Source: Eucalyptus grandis (lineage: Eukaryota; Streptophyta; Magnoliopsida; Myrtales; Myrtaceae). Taken from it: 64,000 bases of DNA. Numbering within the stretch: the stretch's first letter is position 1; each line of letters starts with the position of its first letter. The stretch covers positions 12,672,199-12,736,198 of the forward strand of contig NC_052621.1 of the NCBI RefSeq assembly GCF_016545825.1. Direction: 5' to 3'. Under the pieces are notes generated by a model, which worked only from the letters and a program-made list of their open reading frames with translations, did no database searches and had not been told where the DNA came from. The position numbers were made by a program, and so were the translations under genes. Positions 34,832-47,119 of the stretch are shown piece after piece.

Positions 34832-36570
34832 TGAAACTTCATCTCCGATTCATCAAGTGAAAGACTTGCAACTTCAAGCACCTCAATATCTTTAAAGGTG
34901 TCAAATGTATTTTTGCTAATATCTCACATCTTGATCTCTCCTTTTGCGTATTGTGGGTTTTTTCTTGATAGAAGATGAAGATTGTTATGAATAAAAATAA
35001 AATCTTTTGCACATATTGGGATCATCTTATTTATTCTCACTGAGTGCACAAATAAGTAAGTATTTCAATTTCTCTCAGCACATAATGAAGAAGAAGGTTG
35101 AGCAAGAAGTTTTAAGGCTATACTTTGAAGCATCGATGCACATGCACTATGATTAACCCATCAAGCCTTAGAATCCATACAATACCGATTTTAAATGAAA
35201 TCAAAATCTCTAAAATCTCAATTTTTGCTCGTAAAATCTACATACCCCAAATTTACATTGTTACGCCCATCCAAGTTAGAAAAGTATTTCTTAAAGCATT
35301 TTAGTCTTTCTTGGTTGATCTCCATATTATTGTATGGAGAAATTCGAGTAGGATCTTCATTAAGCCATTGATCACTATAATACATTTATTTAATAAAATA
35401 AAATAAAATAAAATAAAATTAGAAAACAATAATAAATAAGATGAGTATTATATTATCATTTTAAATAAATAATAACTACTAAAGTAATAATTTCATATAA
35501 TTTTAGAACCTACTTGGGATTTAAGGCATGTGCCAAACAATGAAATGGAGTGTTATTCCTTGTCCAACGATCTACAAGAATTATATGAACCACCTCATAA
35601 AATGTGGATTCCTCATCTAGCCTTTTCACTTCATGTACATATATAGCTTTTTTTCACTTTTTTAATCATCAAACTTCACATATTATAAACTAAGTGAAGA
35701 CAAGACTTATCAGTGTCACAAATTCTAAGTATGTCATAAATAGGAGCCGTGAAAGTATAAAATTAATCAAATCCCACCAAAAATCATCCAACACATTCTT
35801 CTTGACAACCTTAGATTTCCCTTGATTATCATCTCGATAGATATTTCATTTGTCACAAATCACCATGTTCTAAAAATCACTTTTTATTAACTTGAATATC
35901 TTAAACATCACAATCATCGAAGCAAAACATGTATCCGCTACAGAAAGCAACTTCAATCTAATAAACTCATTGTATATTGCTAATCTCATGGAATAGTTCA
36001 TAATGAAATACTTGATTTGTATAACTGCCTTAATAATATCTGAAATCCAACTATATTCCTCATAAACTATTTAATTGGTCTTTGTGTTTTTTGCAGCACA
36101 AATATTCTTCAAAGTTAGATTAAGGGTGCGCACTACATAAGGCATCCACATAATGGATGGAAATTGTTGTTCAATGAGTCGTCCTGCGCCCTTCCAATTT
36201 GAAGCATTATCCGTAATTACTTGAACCACATTCTCATGCCCAATTTCGTTAATAACTTCTTTCAATAAGTTAAAAATGAAATGCATATTTTTTTATTTCT
36301 CCCGAACAATCAACCGATTTTATAAACATTGATTCTCTATCTGATACCGTTATAAAATTAATAAGCGGTCTTTTTTGTGAGTCACTCCATCCATCATTCA
36401 TAATACTTACACCATTCTCCTTCCATATACTTTTAATAAGTACACACATCCTATCAATATTTACATTCTCTTTTTTGCAACAAAGTAATCATCAACAAAT
36501 TATATTTCGGTGGTATATAATCCGCAATATTATTGTTAACGGCATAAATGAAAGCGGATTAAAGTAAGGG
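34832..36570 (-). pseudogene. Second hAT-type transposase remnant (DUF659 class)
   Basis: On the minus strand from about 36570: PPKYNLLMITLLQKKENVNI, then SIWKENGVSIMNDGWSDSQ and RPLINFITVSDRESMFIKS (36330-36470). An open block at 36286-36071 has VITDNASNWKGAGRLI and FPSIMWMPYVVRTLNLTLKN, the DUF659 core with its DNA..N..AG motif. A segment with MRLAIYNEF..LKLLSVADTCFAS follows (about 35880-36010), and C-terminal pieces ALKLLAQPSSSLCAERN and AKDFIFIHNNLHLLSR near 34960-35110, corresponding to the hAT dimerisation region. Stops and frameshifts throughout. It lies directly upstream, in reading direction, of the other hAT remnant but is a different class. Confidence 0.8.
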
Positions 36571-38159
36571 TAAATTCTAATTTGGAATTATATGTATCTG
36601 TATTTATTCATCATAATTTAGATGGTTGTTGTTTTTACCTCATCTAAAAGGTAAAAGCAATATTTTCATGGACTTTTCTGATTTACTCTTTTTACAGGAA
36701 CCAAATGGACAGCAAGGGACATATCCTAAGGGAAATAAGCTCTATCGGTGAAGTAACTTAGTTTTATACATAAATATTATTGTACTTGATTTCCTCATAT
36801 AAAGAGTACAAAAAAGATTCCAACAAATGAAAAATGGGAAAATGACTTCACAAAAATTCCTAAGATGACTTATGAGGGCATTTTGACCAATTCTTCTAGT
36901 CCAATTCCCAATTATTGGGTAAGATTGAATTAGACTATAAACCAATCATTCCAAATTATGACAATGACACAAGATGACAAGAACGTAACATAGAATCGTC
37001 TAATGAACTAGATGATTGCGTGAGGGAAATCATCTCGAGCTTAACTCATAAAAAGGACGAAGCTGTATGATTTCTATTGTGTTAGATTTTCGAAGACAAA
37101 CCACAATCAACATTTGCACCATAATCCCTCCAAGTACATAGAATGAAATCAATAGATATCTCTAAAGTCCCAATCATAGCACAAATACATGCAGATATTG
37201 ATATTATTATAAGTGAATGAACAATAGTACAGACATTTAAATCTACATATACATAAATTTTGTTTCAGCTTTGAGTGCTATTTGATCACCTTCCTACATT
37301 CGATATTTCGATTCAATGCCAAAGCATAGTAGACAGAGACAAGAGGAACTAGAGGTAGTTGTAAAATGCAGTAGAAGAAATCCAAAGAGATAATGCAATA
37401 TCATAAACTAGTGAGTAATAATCAATCTTCAAATAATCTATCATGGTAATCTTAATATAACTAGCATTTTTCAAAAACTAGGATGGTGGCAATTTCTTGT
37501 CCGTCAAGAGTAGATTGAGTTCTTTAATCTAGCATTCTGCTTTTAAGATGTCACGTACAAAATTCAAAGAACTCCATCGTTTTACTCTAACATATGCCTC
37601 ATAAAGAGATTAAGACTATGCACTCCACGAATTTAACTTTCTTATGTATTCGTGACAAGAATTGATCAACCCCCTCAGAAGCCTACATATCAGTCTCTGT
37701 TTCAAAACAAATTCAAAAAGAAAACTGACGGACCCATTTTATAATTGACACAACTCATGTCGGAAATAACTCAAGAATACAAGTATTTCATCCATCTGAA
37801 CCAAGTCAATCGGAAATTGAAGAAACTTGAATCCTAAATGAACCTAAACACAACGTGGCACGCACCATGCAATTATAAGTAAGATATAGCATCAATATAC
37901 ACAAAATTATTTCAAAACTATTGACTGTCAATTCAAATTCAATGCATCAATTTCGAAACCACTGAAAGTAACCTAAAACTAAAATGAAAACCGAAATAGA
38001 CCTATTCCGAACCGAACCATACAAACATTCTAGAGAACTTGAAATGAGTAAAAGCTTGAATTCATCCCAAGTGGCGTTTAAAAAATGAAAAACTTGACAT
38101 GAATAATTGTTGAGGTGATCTAATTTATCTAGAACTAGTTTGAAGCAGAAATCCGTTTA
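36571..38159. other. AT-rich intergenic, no gene seen
   Basis: No open frame above about 70 codons and no recognised domain. Probably decayed transposon flank. Confidence 0.5.
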
Positions 38160-38590
38160 GTAATGCAAATTTCATTTTTCTATTTGAAATAGATTTATTA
38201 TTCTAGAAATAGACTTGAAGCAAAAATCAGAAGTTAAAATTTTTAGTTTTTCTATTTTTATAACAAAAGTAAGAAATGAAAACTCTTTTATTGTTCACTT
38301 TCTTCACCGTTTGCCACCCAACCGCCGCCGGTAGAACGCCGAACTCGCCACCAACCACTAGGCGTCAGTCGCTCAATGCTCGCTACCGCCTACCTGTCAC
38401 TGGACTCTAGCTGTCGGTTGCTGGCCCTCCTAATAATAGAAATTTTATTTTGCTATCAAATGAATATATATTCCATAAACACAAATTTTGAATCATTATG
38501 AAACGTGTTTCTTTGCTTAAAAACTAGTTCATGGAATAGAAATCGATTTCTATTCTAAAAATTTTGTCATTCGCGCCCTTAAATGTGCTC
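38160..38590. mobile_element. Degenerate fold-back element with GC-rich core
   Basis: Same architecture as the 27821-28508 element: AT-rich arms with ATTTCATTTTTCTATTT on the left and CGATTTCTATTCTAAAAATTTTG on the right (separate words), around a GC-rich core of CCGCC/CGCC-type words at 38300-38430. Right end TTCGCGCCCTTA resembles the TIR. Left terminus unclear. Confidence 0.4.
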
Positions 38591-38971
38591 AATGTTGGGA
38601 TCATAGTTGCTCAATATGAATTGGTAAGAATCTAACACGCGCATGTTTAATAGACATTTCATTTTCATTAACACTCTATTTGCTCCTGCCAATGGAGGAA
38701 TGATAAGGATCAAGAATACATTATTTTAAAATTGCCATTTATTGAATCTTTATATAAGATATGCCATGTTGACTGCTATTTTTTATGCTGCTACGCAAAA
38801 GGAGGTTATTTGGTAACTGGCTAAGCATTTATTAGAGAATCTTGATGGAAACATGATCTCTCTTATTTTGCCTGACCATTCGAGTAGGATGTCACTCATC
38901 TTATCATTTTTCCTTCGCTATCATTGCAACCTAACCCTCTCGCAGCTAGGGAGTTATTAGGTTTAGGGTAT

Positions 38972-41770
38972 TGTCAATTTCGAGCCAACGTCCATCTATT
39001 AATTCAAATTCTCCCAAGCTCATACCTCGCATGATATCATGCATTTAAAATTTTAAATCAATTAAGCTTACGAATATTTTAATAAAGGAGTCACCATTAG
39101 CTTTTTTTGGGTAGGCTAGAAGCCTAGTAAGATACGAGAGAATATCTTGGTATACGTAACTAGAGATTCAAAACTTGTGGACTTGATTACATTAGCCCTA
39201 AGACTAACATCCTCTTGGTACCTAACTCGATCATGTTCTAATTAACACTATAGCAGCCTATCCAAAAAAAAAAAAAAATCTAAGGTTTGTCCTAATTATT
39301 TTAAAGTAGGAAAATAGCGCCCAAAATATTGAAATGCACAATCATTTCCAATTGGAAAAGAAAGCATGTAGGCATCCTAATATTGTCCCTAAAATGAGAA
39401 CAAAACAACGCAAAAAAAAAAAAAAAAAAAACCCTATTGTAAAGTCTTAAAGGCTTATCCAATTTTTGGGTTTCAATTTCTAAGGGTTTCTATTTCTTTT
39501 TTTTTTCTGAACGTTTCTAATTTTTTAGAACTTTATGAATTTTTAATTATTTTCTTAAAATTCTAATTTTTTAATGTTTTTTAATTTTCTAAATTTTTTA
39601 TTATTTTCTAAAAATTTGAAAATTTTATATCATGTTCTGAATTTTTAATTTTCTAATTTTTTAATTTTTAATATTTATTTTATTATTATCAATATTTTTC
39701 AATATTAACATATAGAAATTCAGGCTGAGTCAAGAGACCCGACCCAACTAAACCAACCCGAATCCTATCGGATCGGGTTGAACTACAAATATTAATCCTA
39801 AAAGCCCACTAAGAAATAAATAAATAAATTAACCCAAGAATGCTTCCCTCATTTTTTAATATTTCGACCCAAACTCTGAAAAAACTTAATCGACAACAAA
39901 CAATCCCTAAGCCCCTCTCTTCCTCAGCCCACCATGCAAGCCAGCCCACAGTCATTCCTTATTCTTTTCTTTTCTTTTTGATTTTTCTTTTTTTCCTCTC
40001 TTTTTCATTTCTTTTCTTTTTCTTTTTTAAATCTTTTCTACACCTCGGACTCTTATAATTGGGAACAAAGAAGGGATGACTGGTCACGCGATGGTGAATA
40101 GTTTTGGCCAGCGATCAACGACGCCTGTCATTGGCAGACACCAGAGGCATTGCGTGGCGTGCCTCACTGGCTTTTTTTCTCCGTTTAGATCATCCTCCTT
40201 TACCCAGGTCGTGATCGGTGTGTTCCTCTTCCTTTTTCCTTGGAACCTCTCTTCAGCCCAGCTCTTCCATGCCTAAAGTTCACTTAGCCAACCTACCTCT
40301 CTTCTTTCTTTGATTCTCCTTCTGCAAACCCTCTGGCCGAGGCCCCTTGCTCTCTTTCGAGCAGCTCATTTGTCTATTGTTCCGCCTCAAGTTGAGTCTA
40401 CTTCGACTCTTCTCTCTTTGGTTCTCTTCCTAGTTGAAAATTCTGCAACTTCGAGATTTCTTCTTATGGCTTCATTTCTTTTGCCCGATTTTCTTTAGCA
40501 AAGCTTTTTCTTCAGCTCCCACTCTCTAGCTCCCGCCCATCTCCTTTGTCTAGAGAACTCTCCTACAATAGTCGAATGATCGCCTTTTTCCTCAACGAGC
40601 GTCCATGGTTGAACGTCTCTCCCCCTGAGTAGTGATCGCCCTTCTCTCTTTCCCCCATTTGAGCTTCCCCTCACTCTCACTTCCTCCTCACCTACCTTTT
40701 TTGAATCTTTTTTGTTATGCTCTCTTTCCCCTCGCGCTAGCTTGCACACCTTCTAGAACACCTAGGTTTTCACACGTCACATGCTGTTTCTTTCCTTTGC
40801 GTCACAGGCGCTGCTTTGACGTGTCCTCCCTTTGGTTCGATCACCGTCATCATGCTTGATGGAGAGAACAGCAGCACATGAAGGAAAGGGGGAAAAAGCT
40901 AGTGCCGGGCCTTTTTTTTCTTGGGCTCAAATTGTGAAGTCCAAAGAAGAGATGGAAAATTGGGCTTAAGAAGAACATGGACAGTTGGGTTAAGGGAAAG
41001 GTGAGCCGAAAAGTTAGCCAAGTTAGCTAGACACGATGACTCACTCGTTTTCATTATTTTCATCTTTTCATTTTTTTTTATTTCATTTTCGTAATCATTT
41101 TTAAAATTTTTCATTATTTATTTCTAATTAATTATTTAATTTTTATCTTTTTTTATAATTTTTTTTTATATTTTTGCAAAATAAATGGATATTTAAAACG
41201 TTGAAAAAAATTCAGCTATTAATAGTTGCCTCTCTTTGAAAGAAAGCTTGAAGTAGTTTCTTTCAAAAGATTAGATGACACCAATTTTGCTAACGGGTAA
41301 TGAAAATGTGACTTATTCACCTTTTTTTTTTTTTTTTAAGTCGCCCCATTGTGGTAATGGTTTTGACCATAAAGGAAAGTCTCATCGTGTAAAAATAGGT
41401 TCACCACGTAAAAATGGATTTCAACTAAAAAAGAGGTTTCACCATGTAAAAAGAGGTTTCGACTAAATGGAAGTCTCACTCTGTAAAAATAGGTAAAGTC
41501 TTATCGTGTAGTAATGGGTCTAAACTGGAAAGGGGATCTCATGGTGTAACAATGGATATGGATCGGAAATGATAAAGTCTTACCGTGTCATAACAAGTCG
41601 AGATTGAAAAGGGCATCTCAGTGTGTGACAATAGATATTGAATGGAAAGAAAAAAAAAAGTCTTAACGTATACTAACGGGTCTAGACTGAAAAGGGAGTC
41701 TCACGGTGAGACTCTCCTTTCCGATCAAAAACCATAGTCATAATGGTGCGACCCAAAAAAGGGGGAAAAA
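38972..41770 (-). mobile_element. Diverged LTR related to the 15866 and 31310 copies, opposite orientation (ends approximate)
   Basis: From 38972 the plus strand reads TGTCAATTTCGAGCC, then AATTCTCCCAAGCTCATACC, GGAGTCACCATTAGC and AGATTC.AAAACTTGTGGACTTGATTACATTAG (separate words). Their order matches the reverse complement of the 3' end of the other two LTRs (TGTCGCGACC, GGTTCTCCCAAGCCCATACC, GGAGTCGCCACTAATC, GGACTTGGTTACGCTA). The interior includes a CT-rich, GC-richer stretch (39840-40870). The far end is not determined. Confidence 0.4.
41340..41714 (+). repeat. Minisatellite of 37-41-bp units, ending in a perfect hairpin
   Basis: About ten units of the form AAAGTCTCA(C/T)CGTGTAA.AATGGGTCTA.ACTGAAAAGGG (consensus, not a single copy) follow one another from the first at about 41344. 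Alternate units tend to share features (GGGATCTCA versus TAAAGTCTTA junctions), suggesting a higher-order unit of about 76 bp. The array ends at GAGTCTCAC G GTGAGACTC (41696-41714), a perfect 9-bp stem. Confidence 0.75.
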
Positions 41771-42067
41771 GTGAATAAGTGAATGAGTAATTTAGCTCCA
41801 ACAAGCAGCCGCTATTCACCTAAAATTTATTCAAGGGTGCAAAATAACTTGTGGTAGCCATCGACCTATTGAGCGGAAAAAGCAATAGTTCCAATCCCTT
41901 TGAAGAGTTTTAATCTTTACAAATTATTGTTGCTAGAGTACATTATTCCCTCCAGCATTGTCAATAACACGGCAATCTCTTCGGCAAGAGCAAGTTAATA
42001 TGTATCGAGGTTTCTCTACACGGGATTTTAACAACCTTAATAAGATGGGAATTTCCCACTTTTATGT

Positions 42068-42352
42068 TGTTGTTTATTTTTGGGTTAATACTAAAAAAAA
42101 AAAAAAAAACCTCAAACTATGCCCACTATAATACAAATACTCTTAATTTTTTGCATTACTAAAAATCCAAAACTTACCAATTGCAACATGAATACCCAAA
42201 ACTTTTTTTTGTGTCATAAAAAACTTAAAACTTAAATCAATGTGACAAATATACCCCGAATGGATCTATAAATAAAGGGTATATGTGACATCGCAAATTT
42301 AGAGTAGTTGTGTCATAGTTGGTAAATTTAGGGTTTTTGGTGATACAAATTT
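42068..42352. mobile_element. Family A fold-back copy
   Basis: The left end (CCTCAAACTATGCCCACTATAATAC) pairs approximately with the reverse complement of the right end (AACCCTAAATTTACCAACTATGACAC). Interior words are those of the family. Confidence 0.5.
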
Positions 42353-42905
42353 TTTGGGGGCACTTGTGTAGTAGTGAACATAATTTAGGATTTTATATGG
42401 TATTCACCTTTATTTTATTTTATTTTATTTTAGTTTTTGGTCTTTTGGGACATTGTGACAGTTCATGTTGTTGCCGGTACATACCTTATCTAACTTTTTG
42501 AGCAAAAATAATTAAATGACCGGATAAAAAAAGATTTGAAGGGATTGATGCTTTTCTTAAACAAAATTTTCCTAACTTGTACCCTTCTACATTCAATTTT
42601 AAATACATAAACGAATATTAAAATCATGGCGCTTTATCTTTCATTCTTCTCTCTCGCTTTTGTCAAAACAATATCATAGTTTACTCCAATCCATATGCTT
42701 CTTCTTCTTCTTCTTTTCGATTGTAATTATTTTGCATCCTTCCTTTTTCTTTGTAATAAACCTTTATCGAAATTACTGGTCAAGAAAGGATTTCTAAATA
42801 CGTTATTATTGCTGATATGACATCGAAGTTACATGCAATTCCATGTGAGAGGGAAACATTAGTAAGAAAAAACTATTCAGGATTAAAGAGAGAGACATTG
42901 ATATT

Positions 42906-43138
42906 TTAGGCTTTATTTATTTCAAGAATTATGAATTATTTGAAAAATGTTTTCTTAAAAATGATCGCTTGTATTACTTTTAAGATGAATAAAATATTTT
43001 AATTATCCACAATTAAGATACAAATTATTTTGATAATAATTTTTTTTTCATTAACTAATTATTTCGAGTGATGCAAAACATCATTTTTAGGAATGTATTT
43101 TGAAAATTATTTATTTTTGCGAAACAAACAAAATCTTA
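42906..43138. mobile_element. Family B MITE-like fold-back copy
   Basis: Left AGGCTTTATTTATTTCAAGAATTATG and right ATTTTTGCGAAACAAACAAAATCTT; both arms carry TTATTTGAAAA and ATGATCGCTTGTATTAC/GTGATGCAAAACATCATTTTTAGGAA (separate words), forming a fold-back of about 230 bp with no coding capacity. Confidence 0.65.
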
Positions 43139-43897
43139 ATATAAAATATATAACAGGATGAAAAATAAAGAGTAGTTGATTTAAAACATTGGACATGCTT
43201 TCTTAACCTATTGAGCATTTTTCCATGTCGAAAAAATAACAAAAGTCATCCTTAATTTTCCTTCAATCATACTTGGCATCTTTCACTTCAACATGCATGC
43301 CCTTCTAACTTTCATATATTTCCAAATCAAATACTTTATATTATGATGATTCCAACAAAAATTCTACAATTCACACATTCTATATTATATGTATAAATTC
43401 CAAATCTTTTGTGTTAGCAGGAAAAAATTGTGGTCAACTCATAGCTCAAAATACGAGCTCTATTGAAGCCTTGTTTGTCTTTTTGGTTGGACTACCAACA
43501 TCTTATTAACAGGTATGCACAAGACACGATTTTGGACTCAAAGAAGAAAAGACATTATTTGGGTAATAATAATTTTCAGGAAAATAGAAGAATCGTACCA
43601 TTTTAAAAAGTCATTTACTAGAAATAATGAATTTAAATTATAAAAATAAGTGCGGTAAGGTGCAAAATATTATTTTAAGATTTTCCAAGTCGAAATGGGA
43701 GAGCGGGGGGGCAATTTGCCAAAAACAAGCATTTATTCCCAACGGGTAATTCCTGTCCGCAGCCGCCAGAGGCCCAGAGCTGGCAGCGCGAAGTCAACGC
43801 ACGCGAAGACCAGCGAAGTGACGGTCTTGCTCCCTCCTGCGACCCTCGGATCAACCATCCAACGGCTCCGATCGATCCTCGGCCCCCACGGACTGAA

Positions 43898-44025
43898 AAA
43901 CCCTAAGGGCCGAAGGACAGAGCTGTACGCACACGTGTCGACATCCCGGCCGCTGGGGGTGAACCGTACGTCCTGAGATCCGACGGCGGAGGAGTAAACC
44001 CTAACGAGCGAGGGGCATATATAAA
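43898..44025 (+). promoter_or_regulatory. EF1-alpha promoter: two telo-boxes, tef-like box and TATA box
   Basis: AAACCCTAA occurs at 43898-43906 and 43996-44004. AGGGGCAT at 44011-44018 matches the start of the tef1 box known from plant EF1-alpha promoters, and TATATAAA is at 44018-44025. Telo-boxes with tef boxes are known to drive translation-machinery genes in cycling cells. The transcription start is expected near 44050. Confidence 0.8.
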
Positions 44026-45184
44026 CAGCCCCATTTCCGCCTGACACCGATTCGTCTGCTTCGTGTCGCTGAGAGATCGTCAAACCCTTCGGAATCGAGG
44101 TAAGAGCCGATCTCCTTCGCTCTCTCTCTCTCGCCGCCGTTCGAATCTCCGTCGCATCGCCGTCGTTCTGCGACTCCGATTGTGGTTAGCTGCCGCATTT
44201 CGAATCCGGTTACGTTCCTGCTCCCCGAGGAGGGAACCGTGCATTTCTATCGAATCGAGTGGCGCCGACAGTCTTGGTAGCTTCGGTGTCGCTGCGGTGT
44301 CGCTCGATCCGGTTGGCTTGAGTCGTGCTGGTTTTGATCATTTGCGTTTCCCTTTGGGGCGCGTGAATGCGTGAAGGATGTGTGGATTTTTGGTCGGACC
44401 GATTGATTTGATCCGACTAGTGTGGGAATCTTCGGCGTCTGCTTCGCCGATTCGTGTTTTGGCAATAGAAAGTGCCTTTCCTTAGATCTAGCTGATTCCT
44501 CTGTTATTCGTTTTTTTTTTTGGCGAAATTCCAGTTGGAGTTGCTATCTGCTGAAATCGGTTGGAACATGAGATGAGATGGTAGAAGCGATCTGACGATA
44601 GTGTTTGGAACGTAGTCTGCACCGGATTTGATTGATGAAATATGAAATGTGTTTTCCAGTGCAAATCATAAACCTGTTCTTTCGCATTTTTCATTTCGCC
44701 AGGAGTAGTTATATGGGAGATTAGAACTCGACGCCTGGATTTGTTTGAGAATATTAAAAAATTATCGTAATGCCTGATTCTGTTAATTCAATAGAGTAAG
44801 TATTTCCACTGGTGATGGGAGATATAGTTGGCACGATGTTCTCGTTCTTCTCATGTCAGTTGATGGTTGCCATGTGGTCAATTCGATTCACTTTTGCATA
44901 ATGGTTGTGTTTAAACTACTTACAAAAAGACAATGTGAGGCTGTGAAATCAAATCTGCCTGCAATCCGTGTATCCAATTGTTACAATGACTTAAGAGGCC
45001 TTTGGGTATGTTACCTTGAGCAAACTATGTATTGGTCAGATTCTGAGTCATTGTAAGCTTGTATTTCTGGTCATGCTGATTGCTACTCTGGAGTTTCCAG
45101 TGTTTTTTAACTTTGGAATTTGTAATTCCTTCTTTATTGATGCTTTTGTCTCCTTCTTTTGCGCAGCAATACTAAAAGGCTATC
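44026..45184 (+). other. EF1-alpha 5' leader: untranslated exon and 1067-bp leader intron
   Basis: The first exon (about 44050-44099) ends GAATCGAG/GTAAGAG. The intron spans 44100-45166 and ends TTTTGCGCAG. The second exon starts at 45167, 18 bases before the ATG. A long leader intron at this position is a conserved trait of plant EF1-alpha genes and is known in the family to raise expression. The T-rich intron carries no gene. Confidence 0.85.
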
Positions 45185-46620
45185 ATGGGTAAAGAGAAGG
45201 TTCACATCAACATCGTGGTCATTGGCCATGTCGACTCTGGGAAGTCAACTACAACTGGACACTTGATCTACAAGCTTGGAGGAATTGACAAGCGTGTGAT
45301 TGAGAGGTTTGAGAAGGAAGCTGCTGAGATGAACAAGAGATCATTCAAATACGCTTGGGTGCTTGACAAGCTCAAGGCCGAGCGTGAGCGTGGTATCACC
45401 ATCGATATTGCCTTGTGGAAGTTCGAGACCACCAAGTACTACTGTACTGTCATTGATGCTCCTGGACATCGTGACTTTATTAAGAACATGATTACGGGAA
45501 CCTCCCAGGCTGACTGTGCTATCCTCATCATTGATTCCACCACCGGTGGTTTTGAGGCTGGTATTTCCAAGGATGGCCAGACCCGTGAGCATGCTCTTCT
45601 CGCCTTCACTCTTGGTGTGAAGCAGATGATTTGCTGTTGCAACAAGGTACATTTTTTTTTATATGTTCTATATCTTATTTCACTAGCCTTCGGCATTTGT
45701 GTAGATGTACTTATTTGATAACAATTCCCTTTGACCAGATGGATGCCACCACACCCAAGTATTCCAAGTCCCGTTTTGATGAAATCGTGAAGGAAGTCTC
45801 TTCATACTTGAAGAAGGTCGGGTACAACCCTGACAAGATTCCCTTCGTCCCCATCTCTGGTTTTGAGGGTGACAACATGATTGAGAGGTCCACCAATCTT
45901 GACTGGTACAAGGGCCCCACCCTCCTTGAGGCTCTTGACCAGATCCTGGAGCCAAAGAGGCCTACAGACAAGCCTCTCCGTCTCCCACTTCAGGATGTGT
46001 ACAAGATTGGTGGTATTGGAACTGTCCCCGTTGGTCGTGTTGAGACCGGTGTCCTCAAGCCTGGTATGGTTGTCACTTTTGGTCCCTCTGGGTTGACTAC
46101 TGAAGTTAAGTCCGTGGAGATGCACCATGAGGCTCTCCAGGAGGCCCTTCCTGGTGACAATGTTGGGTTTAACGTGAAGAATGTTGCTGTCAAGGATCTC
46201 AAGCGTGGCTTCGTTGCATCCAACTCAAAGGATGATCCCGCCAAGGAAGCAGCCAACTTCACCTCCCAAGTTATCATCATGAACCACCCTGGGCAAATTG
46301 GAAATGGTTATGCCCCTGTTCTTGATTGCCACACCTCCCACATTGCTGTCAAGTTTGCCGAGCTGTTGACCAAGATCGACAGGCGATCAGGTAAGGAGCT
46401 TGAGAAGGAGCCCAAGTTCTTGAAGAATGGTGATGCTGGGATGGTGAAGATGATTCCCAGCAAGCCCATGGTTGTCGAGACTTTCTCCGAGTATCCTCCT
46501 CTCGGTCGTTTTGCTGTGAGGGACATGCGCCAGACGGTTGCCGTCGGTGTCATCAAGAGTGTCGAGAAGAAGGATCCTTCTGGTGCCAAGGTCACCAAAT
46601 CAGCCGCCAAGAAGAAATGA
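45185..46620 (+). CDS. EF1A: Elongation factor 1-alpha (eEF1A)
   Basis: GTPase that delivers aminoacyl-tRNA to the ribosomal A site in the cytosol; it also binds actin in many eukaryotes. Two coding exons: 45185-45646 (154 codons) and 45739-46620. The 92-bp intron 45647-45738 has GT/AG borders (AACAAG/GTACAT and TTGACCAG/ATGGAT). The total is 447 residues, the usual plant length. Visible motifs: G1 GHVDSGKS at 14-21, GIT switch region at 70-72, G3 DAPGH at 91-95, G4 NKMD at 153-156 split by the intron between K154 and M155, then the two beta-barrel domains, and C-terminal KSAAKKK. The ATG is fixed by MGKEKVHIN. No frameshift or missing residue was seen. It is a complete, apparently functional housekeeping gene; the antisense open stretches over it are codon-bias shadows. 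Confidence 0.97.
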
Positions 46621-47100
46621 GAGAAGCTTATATAGCATGAAGTTTTTTAGTGTCTGTGGAGAAACCTGGGTGAACCGTTTTTATCTGAACTCCTTTTCCT
46701 TTTAGTAGATGTTGTCTTTCTTGCTTTTGTTTTTGTTTTTGCGGCTGCGGACATCTAGTGTTTGCTACTATCTACAACTAATTCCCCTTGGAGGAGGTGG
46801 TTGAGAATGTAGCAAGAGCTTTGCTCGTTTTTGTTCTGTGTAGTTTGTTAAGTCGATACTGTTTGGTGATGCAGTAAAAACTTTGTTTCCTATTGCCATG
46901 GCTGCTTTCTTTTGTCTTTTTCTTTTTTAATCTCCGCCTCATTGATATGTCATCTGCATTTTTGCAAGGAAAGGTAGCGTGCGCAATCGTCATTGGTGTG
47001 CTCTGTACTCCGGTCGTTTCTTTTTAAGCAAATTTTAAGTGGAAGCATTTTAGCACTGTTGGGCGGAAGAAAAAAGTTGTGGGACAGAACCCTTGGGATC
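46621..47100 (+). other. EF1-alpha 3' untranslated region and flank
   Basis: T-rich sequence after the TGA, without a further gene. A clear AATAAA signal is absent; plant polyadenylation signals are often diffuse. Transcript end probably lies within about 46850-46900. Confidence 0.5.
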
Positions 47101-47119
47101 TTAAGGCATCGCCAAAGTA

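Noticed and set aside
41340..41714. CRISPR-like short repeat array
   Set aside because: The units are head-to-tail variants without distinct spacers; a minisatellite explains them.
45631..45738. ATG-like start upstream of the second EF1-alpha coding exon
   Set aside because: It lies across the exon 1 end and the 92-bp intron; splicing gives the standard 447-residue protein.
45341..46610. Several long minus-strand open stretches over EF1-alpha
   Set aside because: Codon-bias shadows of a highly conserved GC-rich gene; the plus-strand product is certain.
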